A DNA stretch of 64,000 nucleotides from Symsagittifera roscoffensis. Taxonomy: Eukaryota > Xenacoelomorpha > Acoela > Convolutidae. The notes beneath the pieces were generated by a model that did not search any database, was not told where the DNA came from, and was given only the letters and a program-made list of their open reading frames with translations. Within the stretch, counting starts at the first letter, position 1. Every line of letters starts with the position of its first letter. The position numbers and the translations under genes were made by a program. Location: assembly GCF_963678635.1 (NCBI RefSeq), contig NC_087071.1, positions 28,493,325 to 28,557,324 of the forward strand, given 5' to 3'. Positions 61,601 through 62,678 of the stretch are shown piece by piece.

Positions 61601-62678
61601 AGTGACATATTTTAAGTCTATCAGCGCATTATTAGGAGAAATTTGCTTAACTCGATATATTTTTGAGCGATTATTGTGCAGCTTATGTTTAATTAGCACG
61701 ACATGTACAGCTCATCAAAATGGCTTGTTAAACAGCCGAAATAATCGCAGATTAAAAATTTTAGGCTGATAAGATCCATTTTTAAGGGTTGAATTTGAGT
61801 CGTTTATGGAACTAAAAAAAAAATTATTTTTTGCCTCATTTCTGTTTGGAAAGATTTTCTGATGCGATATAATGAAATTCGTGTTACACTTTTCAGCATT
61901 TACGTAAAAAACGAGCACGGAAATCCAGAGTTCGATCCCCTGAGAGCGAAAAATTTTCGGCGATAGGGCTGAATAAATAAAGCACCCCGAGCATATATAT
62001 TCTTCACTTTCTTCGAAAGTCGGGACAATAAAACCACCCAGGCATGAAAATTCCGTCATTTTTGTCGAAAGTCGGATCAATTACAAAAAGATTACAGTTG
62101 GAAGCTAAATTTTCTTTTTCATGAAAGCTGTATTATTGTTTGAACAATTATCAGCGAAGAGTGTTCGAAAACCGGGCTAATGACTACTTTAATTTCTTTT
62201 AATATTTTTCTAGCCTCTAAAAATTGCATTTTTCTACAGTGTTTTTCTATTAGCTTTTAAATTTTTTTAAATGCTTTTTATGTTTCTAAAAAGAGTTGGC
62301 AATATCTCTCAATTACTATTCGTTCCTATAGGCAAAATTCCATTTTCGTAGTTTAGCTCTTTGTTTTTAGTTTTTTTTCTCAATAAGCAGGGTGTTTTTT
62401 TCAATTATGACACTTTCTTTTGGTGAATATTCGTTTTGTTTTTCAGTTACAATTTCGCCTTACCGGCGAACAGTTCGGTACTTCCTGTGGTAATCGAGGA
62501 CCGTCAATGTGCTCAGGCATCTAGAAACTACTGTTGCGATACTGACTGGTGTTTCGATCCGACAACATTCAATGACGCTTCCTCGTCAAGTTTCAACAAA
62601 CAGTGTATCAACATAATGAGAAGAGAGAACATTGCCGCATGGGAAAACACAAAACTTTGCCTATTCCCAGCGCGTTAG
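5869..62678 (+). CDS. Secreted F5/8 type C-like, Cys-rich protein; seven-exon gene (joined model)
   Basis: Seven exons spread over 56.8 kb join to 1395 bp, which is 464 codons plus TAG with no internal stop. Introns 1-4 are phase 1 and introns 5-6 phase 2; donors are GTAAGC, GTAAGA, GTAAGT, GTATGA, GTCAGT and GTGAGC. The product has a hydrophobic signal peptide (residues 1-21), an F5/8 type C/discoidin-like region (about 23-161), a middle region without a recognised domain (162-284) and a Cys-rich tail (285-464) with a CC-D-T-D-W-C motif at 417-423. Sequons at N81, N172, N247 and N396 fit secretion. Exons were joined by hand: exact length, phase agreement and pyrimidine-rich acceptors support the model, but additional phase-compatible exons in the long introns, especially the 21.7 kb intron 3, cannot be excluded. 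Function is inferred to be extracellular binding, possibly of glycans. Untranslated regions and promoter are not defined. Confidence 0.82.
5936..6747. other. Intron 1, part before the retrotransposon
   Basis: AT-rich intron sequence beginning with the GTAAGC donor. No coding or RNA gene is recognised. Confidence 0.4.
6862..8256 (+). pseudogene. gag-RNase H chimeric remnant, tandem copy 1
   Basis: ATG at 6862 starts M-E-Q-P-A-G-N-G, overlapping the primer-binding site. About 7246-7450 encodes a capsid-type stretch with L-L-S-Q-K-Q-R-K-G-E-N-L and G-L-A-A-R-C-N-L-G-T-L-E, ending N-K-E-A-Q-T-E. This pattern is typical of gypsy Gag, here interrupted by a TAG. The sequence then jumps to an RNase H piece (7913-8200: L-G-P-K-I-W-P, then A-V-E-R-K), with protease and RT missing. 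Many stops show it is dead. Its repeated part (6917-8256) is copied in tandem directly downstream. Confidence 0.7.
6863..6878 (+). other. Primer-binding site of element 1 (tRNA-Ser type)
   Basis: TGGAGCAGCCAGCAGG directly follows a CA-ended LTR remnant. It differs by one base from the consensus TGGCGCAGCCAGCAGG deduced from the three elements. Its complement, CCTGCTGGCTGCGCCA, has the form of a tRNA-Ser 3' end (G discriminator, TGGCTGC acceptor strand). Confidence 0.75.
6917..9605 (+). repeat. 1.34 kb direct tandem duplication inside element 1
   Basis: CGGCATTTTAGCCAAGCAAA at 6918 recurs at 8258, and the two copies stay colinear at an offset of 1340, then 1349 bp, until CCTACGAATGA at the end of each. 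The high similarity implies the duplication is younger than most of the inactivating mutations shared by both copies. Confidence 0.9.
8257..9605 (+). pseudogene. gag-RNase H chimeric remnant, tandem copy 2
   Basis: Near-identical direct repeat of 6917-8256. It carries a 9 bp insertion near 8603 and scattered substitutions, and it lacks the gag start. Its RNase H part (9262-9570) is better preserved: the frame from 9374 reads K-Y-F-R-N-Y-I-F-G-R-Q-L-T-V-E-S-D-H-K, the classic gypsy RNase H 'F-x-V-x-T-D-H-K' region with Ser replacing Thr, followed by W-L-T-R-G-R-D. It runs straight into the protease remnant. Confidence 0.75.
9606..9960 (+). pseudogene. Retropepsin remnant of element 1, catalytic Asp lost
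   Basis: After a charged stretch (E-I-E-E-E-R-E-L-K-V-T-V), frame W-I-G-S-G-S-P-T-S-I-F-T at 9720-9755 matches the D-S-G-S-P active site of gypsy proteases, with the catalytic Asp replaced by Gly (GGG at 9726-9728). A stop follows ten residues later. The order protease after RNase H is not the normal gypsy order and marks the recombination joint. Confidence 0.65.
10240..11300 (+). pseudogene. RT (core deleted) and RNase H remnant of element 1
   Basis: 10255-10335 gives the RT N-terminal stretch E-K-L-E-E-C-T-D-K-Y-F-V-S-A-I-V-I-T-V-K-K. The polymerase core with YxDD is absent. From about 10560 come the RT tail and tether (L-K-S-F-M-G-S-I-H-S-L-H) and RNase H (I-I-C-D-A-S-S-I-G-L-G near 10840-10875, with the first Asp kept). 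The remainder is riddled with stops. Confidence 0.7.
11630..12480 (+). pseudogene. Integrase remnant of element 1
   Basis: The open piece 11667-11876 (V-E-A-N-Y-K-A-D-P-Q-L-E-A-I-K-D-M-L-V) precedes a zinc-finger-like segment. Further on, frames show K-N-L-K-P-L-C, the 'G-K-N-L-K-P' motif shared with the intron 6 element, and Y-V-L-V-A-I-D-Q-Y, the first Asp segment of the integrase core. Stops and frameshifts are frequent. Confidence 0.65.
12480..13420 (+). pseudogene. Post-integrase, Lys/Glu-rich 3' region of element 1
   Basis: The frame 12818-13120 is rich in K, E, G and S (for example K-N-E-K-P-G-E-T-S-G, then K-G-G-E-K-K-K). Similar charged sequence follows integrase in the intron 6 element, so it is probably the C-terminal tail of pol. 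No envelope features are seen. Confidence 0.45.
13554..13622 (+). repeat. 23 bp x 3 minisatellite
   Basis: TCTATACTGAATTTACATTT TCG is repeated three times in tandem at the 3' edge of element 1, possibly inside its LTR remnant. Confidence 0.85.
13939..14103 (+). CDS. Exon 2: N-terminal half of F5/8 type C-like domain
   Basis: Follows a T-rich acceptor ending TTTAAG and ends before GTAAGA; phase 1 to phase 1. It encodes residues 23-77. The run of small residues followed by F-D-G-D-T-S-T-C (46-53) resembles the 'A-x-D-G-x-x-x-T' segment near the start of discoidin/fucolectin domains, followed by a beta-strand-like stretch (V-F-E-L-N-Q-P-I-I-L). An ORF reads past the donor into the intron, but the GTAAGA donor and the matching downstream phase mark the end. 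Confidence 0.8.
14104..16316. other. Intron 2, first part
   Basis: AT-rich, no gene recognised. It contains TCTGCTCTTGGACCCATTCT at 14509 as a near-inverted partner of AGAATGAGTCCAAGAGCAGA at 14233, bounding a MITE-like palindrome of about 300 bp (14215-14550). A diverged hairpin-end family body lies at 15880-16150. Confidence 0.4.
14207..14552. mobile_element. Small palindromic MITE-like element
   Basis: The left end reads AATAAGCAGAATGGTCTAAG and AGCAGAATGAGTCCAAGAGC. The right end is the inverse: GCTCTTGGACCCATTCTGCA, then CTTGGACCATTCTGCTTATT. About 300 bp of AT-rich DNA lies between. No coding; superfamily unknown. Confidence 0.65.
16317..16822 (+). repeat. Direct duplication in intron 2, copy 1
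   Basis: Starts AAATTTGATGCATGTTAAGA and ends CACCTCGGTTGATATTTT. The same ~0.5 kb recurs at 17235-17716 (offset about 918 bp). A hairpin-end family terminus (TGCTTCGCCCTCATACGAGC) follows copy 1 at 16895. Confidence 0.85.
17235..17716 (+). repeat. Direct duplication in intron 2, copy 2
   Basis: Second copy of the 16317-16822 segment with scattered substitutions and small indels, including the unit TCTACTCCATAAGAATAT shared by both. Antisense ORFs occur here and just downstream but carry no recognised domain. Confidence 0.85.
17717..21166. other. Intron 2, second part
   Basis: 3.4 kb with only short ORFs of no recognisable family (for example 18284-18478 and 17681-17914 antisense). Around 20460-20720, words such as GCTTGCTTTATTCGCTCGAA and TTTTGCGTGGAAAACA recur in diverged form at 52505-52650, so a low-copy repeat is probable there. 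Confidence 0.35.
21167..21805. mobile_element. CCCGCAC-family MITE-like element, copy B
   Basis: Begins CCCGCACCGAAGTTTCATGG and ends CCATGAAACTTCAGTGCGGG: an almost perfect 20 bp terminal inverted repeat, 639 bp in total. The interior is dominated by words like AATCGATTATAATGGATT in both orientations. No coding. It lies 425 bp upstream of exon 3. Confidence 0.8.
22231..22482 (+). CDS. Exon 3: C-terminal half of F5/8 type C-like domain
   Basis: Preceded by TGTTTTTCAG and ended by GTAAGT (a consensus donor), phase 1 to 1. It encodes residues 78-161. It contains sequon N81-Q-T and a closing segment in which R-I-V-L-Q-S is followed by L-A-C-E-V-A-I-I-G-W. This matches the terminal 'R-Y-V-x-I ... 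L-x-L-C-E-V-x-V-x-G' signature of discoidin-type domains. Coding ends abruptly at the donor and the downstream sequence becomes AT-rich. Confidence 0.85.
22483..24342. other. Intron 3, first part
   Basis: AT-rich, without a recognised gene. It contains the inverted AAACAGTCC repeat listed separately. Confidence 0.4.
23863..24188. mobile_element. Palindromic repeat with AAACAGTCC arms
   Basis: CCATAAAAAACAGTCC near 23868 is inverted as GGACTGTTTTTTATATG near 24170. The motif AAACAGTC/GACTGTTT recurs at least three times in each arm. MITE-like, non-coding. Confidence 0.55.
24343..25117. mobile_element. CCCGCAC-family MITE-like element, copy C
   Basis: CCCGCACCGA at the left and TGCAGTGCGGG at the right, 775 bp. 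The interior is built from ATTTAAATCGATTTGGATC-type words rather than the ATAATCGATT words of copies B and D, so it is a diverged subfamily. Confidence 0.65.
25118..26665. other. Intron 3, sequence before the antisense retrotransposon
   Basis: AT-rich DNA with no recognised gene. Base composition becomes more even towards 26.3 kb. Confidence 0.35.
26666..27002 (-). repeat. Element 2, 3' LTR (left copy)
   Basis: Shares with the right LTR the blocks TGACA(T/A)AACCCG, TCGGTAGAA, GAATAACTGT, TCACGTTAA, CATCATCACA, AACACATAATA and GTCGCCT(T/C)ACGA in order, with many indels. On the element strand its start reads TATCG instead of TG, and it is preceded by a short purine run (GCGGGGAA). Confidence 0.75.
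27022..27988. repeat. Seven-unit 138 bp tandem array in the 3' part of element 2
   Basis: TTTTAGTAAGGCTTTAGTAC recurs at 27022, 27161, 27299, 27437, 27575, 27713 and 27851; period 138-139 bp, units nearly identical (GATCGGGCCTAAAAAGATCG, GCTCATCCGCGTGTTTCGTC). It lies between the left LTR and the post-integrase region. Stops in all frames make it non-coding as it stands, though the minus strand gives Lys/Arg/Ser-rich peptides. Confidence 0.95.
28140..28439 (+). pseudogene. Possible retropepsin fragment on the opposite strand inside element 2
   Basis: This 99-codon + strand frame contains L-L-V-L-D-T-G-A-D-E-S-G (around 28335-28370), the D-T-G-A active-site pattern of retroviral-type proteases, followed by alternating hydrophobics. 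It opposes the direction of element 2. Either a second element was nested here in the other orientation, or the motif arose by chance in a region open on both strands. Confidence 0.3.
28548..28990 (-). pseudogene. Post-integrase remnant of element 2
   Basis: Minus-strand frame with one break: L-E-Q-E-L-E-R-N-L-L-T-P, then R-V-K-L-I-H-R-G-T-S-S, then an ORF of 96 codons (28838-28548) with L-E-K-R-R-I-I-V-M-V-L. It lies where the C-terminal part of pol is expected. No domain is named. Confidence 0.4.
29160..29976 (-). pseudogene. Integrase remnant of element 2
   Basis: At 29340-29182 the minus strand encodes F-E-N-E-V-I-I-H-F-C-K-E, then P-V-E-D-Q-R-G-N-G-L-V-E-R-A-I-Q-T-A-K-R-K-L. This is the third catalytic segment of a gypsy integrase (Glu of V-E-R-A-I-Q-T kept). 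Upstream pieces such as 29738-29535 are open but not assignable. No zinc finger or first Asp segment can be read. Confidence 0.7.
30150..30254. promoter_or_regulatory. CCAAT x3 plus octamer cluster in each array unit (unit 1 shown)
   Basis: Within 105 bp: octamer ATTTGCAT (30150-30157) and three inverted CCAAT boxes (ATTGGCT at 30169, ATTGGTT at 30207, ATTGGTC at 30250). They are spaced about 38-43 bp and separated by a GC-rich word (CCCCGCGGATAA). On the minus strand an AATATAAC word follows the octamer. This layout resembles metazoan histone-type promoters (NF-Y boxes plus Oct site). It recurs in all units with small changes. Activity is not shown by sequence. Confidence 0.4.
30315..30497 (-). 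pseudogene. Conserved 60-codon ORF in array unit 1 (post-RNase H segment)
   Basis: M-L-F-G-K-Q-S-L-F-R-T-G-L-I-I and P-L-R-T-L-R-H-L-S-E-A-I-R are kept in nearly the same 60-codon ORF at 31377-31559, 32439-32621, 33501-33683 and 37952-38134. It follows the RNase H piece and is probably a remnant of the RNase H/integrase linker rather than an independent gene; its conservation can be explained by recent tandem duplication. Confidence 0.4.
35157..35202. repeat. Perfect 18 bp hairpin at duplication joint in the array
   Basis: AAAGTAACTCGAACTATT and AATAGTTCGAGTTACTTT are perfect inverses around a 10-base loop. They sit exactly where the 204 bp extra block of unit 5 begins. The right arm is normal unit sequence; the left arm is an inverted copy, a fold-back joint. 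Confidence 0.9.
38690..39460 (-). pseudogene. Reverse transcriptase remnant of element 2 (YLED active site)
   Basis: Successive minus-strand frames read I-A-P-I-V-L-T-A-K-R-D-G-S-T-K-L-A-L-N, then K-N-K-Y-Y-M-S-N-M-H-E-L-T, then C-N/Y-N-F-S-I-L-C-G-D-A-S-G: the order of gypsy RT blocks. The YxDD box at 38962-38951 reads Y-L-E-D, so one catalytic Asp is changed to Glu. Several frameshifts are present. The tether toward RNase H continues into the first unit of the tandem array. Confidence 0.8.
39462..40177 (-). pseudogene. Remnant of gag end/protease region of element 2
   Basis: Only about 0.7 kb lies between the primer-binding site and RT, far too short for intact gag and protease. Open pieces (39665-39462 and 40130-39915) have no clear motif. 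A charged P-P-P-E-P-E stretch and a possible broken zinc knuckle are seen near 40000. Most of gag appears deleted. Confidence 0.4.
40178..40193 (-). other. Primer-binding site of element 2 (tRNA-Ser type)
   Basis: Minus strand TGGCGGAGCCAGCAGC next to the LTR end; two differences from the consensus of the three elements. An ATG made of the last LTR base plus TG opens M-A-E-P-A-A-P-V-N-K-D, which ends after 13 codons, so gag is truncated. Confidence 0.7.
40194..40567 (-). repeat. Element 2, 5' LTR (right copy)
   Basis: On the element strand it begins TGTCGTGAGGCGAC and ends GGGTTTTGTCA, followed at once by the primer-binding site. It is longer than the left copy, with a duplicated AATAAGTATTA-type stretch at 40243-40280. 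Confidence 0.75.
40568..42540. other. Intron 3, sequence after the antisense retrotransposon
   Basis: AT-rich, no gene recognised. Short imperfect repeats of GGATAACTGAATTG occur at 41108-41166. Confidence 0.35.
42540..43262 (-). pseudogene. Degraded protein-coding remnant, family unknown
   Basis: On the minus strand, 43262-43070 reads a stop-free charged stretch (A-G-E-A-L-R-D-M-L-Q, then A-I-A-A-T-V-E-E-A-A-E-N-G-N). 42760-42545 reads another (I-S-S-G-G-K-Y-H-I-R-D-I-F-I-N-N-V), ending in V-P-L-V-V-G-K-R-I. Between them are several stops. Base composition is higher in GC than its flanks. It may be gag/protease of a further retroelement; no motif settles this. Confidence 0.3.
43746..43790 (+). 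repeat. hAT-like terminal sequence
   Basis: CAGGGGCGGATCCAAGATTT resembles a terminal sequence found in many animal hAT-type non-autonomous elements. An inverted similar end (AAATCTTAGATCCGCCCTG) is at 53638-53657, too distant to be its partner. No partner end was found nearby. Confidence 0.35.
44182..44550 (+). CDS. Exon 4: middle region of the secreted protein, weak EF-hand-like stretch
   Basis: Acceptor TATGTTTTCAG, donor A|GTATGA, phase 1 to 1; encodes residues 162-284. It is the longest exon and clearly more GC-rich than its flanks. No domain is recognised with confidence. Residues 214-229 (T-D-V-D-D-G-V-I-R-F-E-D-Y) show the central G, the following I and acidic positions of an EF-hand loop, but positions 1, 3 and 12 are not canonical, so calcium binding is only a guess. 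Sequons N172-R-T and N247-V-T fit an extracellular chain. Confidence 0.8.
44775..45541. mobile_element. CCCGCAC-family MITE-like element, copy D
   Basis: Left end CCCGCACCGAGTGCCCATGG, right end CCATGGGCGCTCATACGCG ... AATGCGGG, 767 bp in intron 4, 225 bp after exon 4. Rich in ATTATAATCGATTATAATGG-type words in both orientations. The right end has an extra block (CGCGAAGGACC) shared with the adjacent inverted repeat. Confidence 0.7.
45517..45825. repeat. Inverted repeat with GCGAAGGACCGAATG arms
   Basis: CATACGCGAAGGACCGAATG at 45519 is mirrored by CATTCGGTCCTTCGCGCATG at 45803, with about 265 bp of AT-rich DNA between. MITE-like; its left arm overlaps the right end of copy D, so one inserted into the other or they share an origin. 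Confidence 0.7.
45826..48057. other. Intron 4, remaining part
   Basis: AT-rich, no gene recognised. It holds the TA tract and a diverged GTCGAGCA/GGTCGAAA repeat cluster at 47475-47640, with similar words at 47880-47965. Confidence 0.35.
46614..46673. repeat. (TA)30 microsatellite
   Basis: Uninterrupted TA dinucleotides for 60 bp in intron 4. ORFs overlapping it (poly Tyr-Ile) are artefacts. A shorter imperfect AT tract is at 46200-46231. Confidence 0.98.
48058..48262 (+). CDS. Exon 5: start of Cys-rich tail
   Basis: Acceptor TTTTTCCAG, entered in phase 1 and left in phase 2 (205 bp), so the gene changes intron phase here. Encodes residues 285-352 with four cysteines (C288, C293 and two more). 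The donor chosen is AT|GTCAGT, the only nearby GT that puts exons 6 and 7 in their stop-free frame; it is weaker than the other donors. The ORF continues 50 bp past it, so the end is the least certain border of the model. Confidence 0.7.
48656..49168 (+). repeat. Hairpin-end family repeat, intron 5 copy
   Basis: Diverged copy of 3490-4027. It starts near ACCGACTTTCGAAGAAAGGG, keeps TTAACGCGCGATATATTTTG and AAGCGGAGATTTAATCTGTC, and ends GGCATTCGGAACTCTC...TTCGCCCTGATACAAGCAGT. Non-coding. Confidence 0.7.
49510..49640. repeat. Degenerate GGTAGATTGGCGTA minisatellite
   Basis: GGTAGATCGGCGTA, GTAGATTGGCGTAG, GGTAGATTGGCCTT, GGTAGAATGGCGTA and similar words repeat with a period near 15-20 bp in intron 5. 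Confidence 0.7.
49641..50875. other. Intron 5, between minisatellite and Tc1-like MITE
   Basis: AT-rich, no gene recognised. Confidence 0.4.
50876..51607. mobile_element. Palindromic Tc1/mariner-like MITE
   Basis: Begins CAGTGCTGATTTAAATTAAC and ends in the inverted GTTAATTTAAAGCATCACTG, flanked on both sides by TA (50874-50875 and 51608-51609), as for Tc1/mariner target sites. Two arms of about 300 bp (to GGGCTACGTAA, about 51155 and 51330) are near-perfect inverses around a loop of about 110-150 bp. No transposase frame. It could form a long hairpin RNA when the intron is transcribed. Confidence 0.85.
51608..53739. other. Intron 5, final part
   Basis: AT-rich, no gene recognised. A repeat similar to 20460-20720 is at 52490-52660. 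Words such as GATTCC(A/G)G and GGATTC recur loosely at 52770-53175. An inverted hAT-like end lies at 53638-53657. Confidence 0.35.
53740..53844 (+). CDS. Exon 6: 105 bp Cys-containing exon, open in two frames
   Basis: Acceptor TTTTTTTATTTTAG and donor GTGAGC define a 105 bp exon. In the chosen phase (2 to 2) it encodes residues 353-387, including S-S-C-Y-Y-A-C, and joins without a stop to exon 7. The +1 phase (1 to 1) is also fully open, but would lead exon 7 into an early TAA. The chosen phase is therefore set by exon 7. The exon lies about 900 bp upstream of the LTR retrotransposon in intron 6. Confidence 0.72.
53845..54766. other. Intron 6, part before the retrotransposon
   Basis: Contains a rearranged hairpin-end family piece (53890-54150, with its end motif inverted: CTGCTCGTATCAGGGCGAAG), the ACCAAGTTAACATCC hairpin (54283-54337), and from about 54600 part of the ~225 bp tandem repeat into which element 3 inserted. 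An ORF at 54051-54425 spans these repeats and is not a gene. Confidence 0.5.
54283..54337. repeat. Inverted repeat ACCAAGTTAACATCC ... GGATGTTAACTTGGT
   Basis: Perfect 15 bp arms with a 25 bp loop. The same arm sequence recurs at 63681, and an imperfect inverse at 63737, near the right edge of the window. Confidence 0.9.
54767..54975 (+). repeat. Element 3, 5' LTR (209 bp, internally deleted)
   Basis: TGTCATCCGGTCTGGATCGA ... CAGAGGTATGACA. Aligns with the 3' LTR throughout, but lacks about 46 bp between two AACT words, including the AATAAA polyadenylation signal present in the 3' copy. Confidence 0.9.
54975..56170 (+). pseudogene. gag remnant of element 3
   Basis: From the ATG at the LTR/PBS joint: M-A-Q-L-A-G-Y-S-K-N-P and D-P-F-W-E-K-A-S-A-E-P-P-L-E, with an early TAG. 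55510-55600 reads L-E-Q-F-H-A-D-L-V-E-L-P, a capsid-like piece. 55985-56040 reads F-S-K-C-D-K-R-G-H-F-A-K-V-C, a CCHC zinc knuckle with its first Cys changed to Phe. Several frameshifts separate these. Role when intact: capsid and RNA packaging. Confidence 0.75.
54976..54991 (+). other. Primer-binding site of element 3 (tRNA-Ser type)
   Basis: TGGCGCAGCTAGCAGG directly after the 5' LTR. Its complement has the form of a tRNA-Ser 3' end with one T/C difference from the three-element consensus. The A ending the LTR plus TG forms the gag start codon. Confidence 0.85.
56180..56660 (+). pseudogene. Retropepsin remnant of element 3
   Basis: The frame from 56183 has hydrophobic A-I-A-E-S-G-S-P-M-S-F near 56290-56320, corresponding to the D-S-G-S-P active site with Asp replaced by Glu. 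The frame from 56454 closes with N-I-I-G-R-K-I-L, the C-terminal 'I-I-G-R-x-x-L' protease element. The two halves are in different frames. Confidence 0.7.
56670..57400 (+). pseudogene. Reverse transcriptase remnant of element 3 (YLGH active site)
   Basis: 56703-56921 carries the RT N-terminus (I-K-L-D-K-C-Y-D-R-Q-F-I-S-P-I-V-I-T-I-K-K). 57000-57383 carries F-S-T-L-D-L-R-Y-A-H-S-Q-I-P, then F-Y-D-L-T-D-M-P-A-E-F-Q-K, then the active-site box at 57237-57248 reading Y-L-G-H instead of Y-L-D-D. Both catalytic Asp residues of that box are lost; the first Asp (T-L-D-L) is kept. One frameshift lies near 56910. Confidence 0.88.
57400..57960 (+). pseudogene. Tether and RNase H remnant of element 3
   Basis: After L-C-A-P-Y-I-I-L-H and L-D-W-Q-P-E-Q-N-T-A-F, the frame shows Y-S-V-N-E-L-E-L-S-G-V-V-W-A-I-E-H-F (57745-57800), the 'E-L-E-x-L-A-V-V-W' block of gypsy RNase H, then T-D-H-Q-A in the next frame near 57832. 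At least two frameshifts. Confidence 0.75.
57961..58955 (+). pseudogene. Decayed pol linker between RNase H and integrase, element 3
   Basis: About 1 kb of A-rich, coding-like sequence with charged peptides (for example K-L-K-R-E-L-E-V-G-F-I-S-A-A-T-K-K near 58740-58800) but no intact frame. It corresponds to the position of the left-edge fragment's acidic linker in gypsy polyproteins. Confidence 0.45.
58956..59590 (+). pseudogene. Integrase remnant of element 3
   Basis: I-V-E-M-A-Q-S-C-R-H-C-T-E-Q-G (58963-59007) is the second half of the HHCC zinc finger, followed by N-L-K-P. Y-I-L-V-A-I-D-E-W-S-K-F-P (59129-59165) holds the first catalytic Asp. G-V-V-E-R-L-I-Q-T near 59370 holds the catalytic Glu, and I-T-P-H-G-V-T-K-I-S-P-F-E-A-H (59490-59535) ends the core. 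Stops and shifts lie between the blocks. Confidence 0.85.
59591..60873 (+). pseudogene. Lys-rich 3' region of element 3
   Basis: Overlapping frames (59772-60200, 60010-60411, 60314-60505) are rich in K, R, T, Q and S, with S-S-G-S-D-S-D-D-N-S-S in one. This is the C-terminal tail of pol or a small third gene; no signal peptide or membrane segment in the sense direction argues for an envelope. It ends in a polypurine tract before the 3' LTR. Confidence 0.5.
60883..61137 (+). repeat. Element 3, 3' LTR (255 bp)
   Basis: TGCCATCCGGTCTGGATCGA ... TTAGAGGTATGACA, preceded by a G-rich purine run. Contains GTTGGTCGGTCGGTTGACCT, shared with the 5' LTR, and AATAAA at 61029-61034. Confidence 0.9.
61138..61700 (+). 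repeat. ~225 bp tandem repeat flanking element 3
   Basis: GCTTATGTTTAA(A/T)TAG recurs near 61229, 61440 and 61682, each preceded by GCGCATT-type words and followed by CCGATTG(C/T)(C/T)GTTTAA. Part of the same unit (TTCCGATTGCCGTTTAGG ... CACGCCCTTTTCAGTGACAT) precedes the 5' LTR at about 54600-54766. Confidence 0.75.
61701..62446. other. Intron 6, final part
   Basis: AT-rich. Two adjacent inverted ends of the hairpin-end family at 61980-62070 (CGAAAGTCGGGACAAT, GTCGAAAGTCGGATCAAT). A minus-strand ORF at 61715-62080 overlaps these repeats and is not supported as a gene. Confidence 0.4.
62447..62678 (+). CDS. Exon 7: terminal exon with CC-x-T-D-x-C motif and stop
   Basis: Acceptor TTGTTTTTCAG; entered in phase 2 and ends at TAG 62676-62678 after residue 464. 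Cysteines at 409, 417, 418, 423, 441 and 459, plus sequon N396-S-S. The C417-C418-D-T-D-W-C423 run recalls the terminal CC-x-x-D-x-C-N of Ly6/uPAR (three-finger) domains; with exons 5-6 it gives twelve cysteines. The following Asn is replaced by Phe and spacing is loose, so the family link is a hypothesis. No canonical AATAAA is seen in the next 300 bp; ATTAAA occurs near 62915. Confidence 0.83.
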
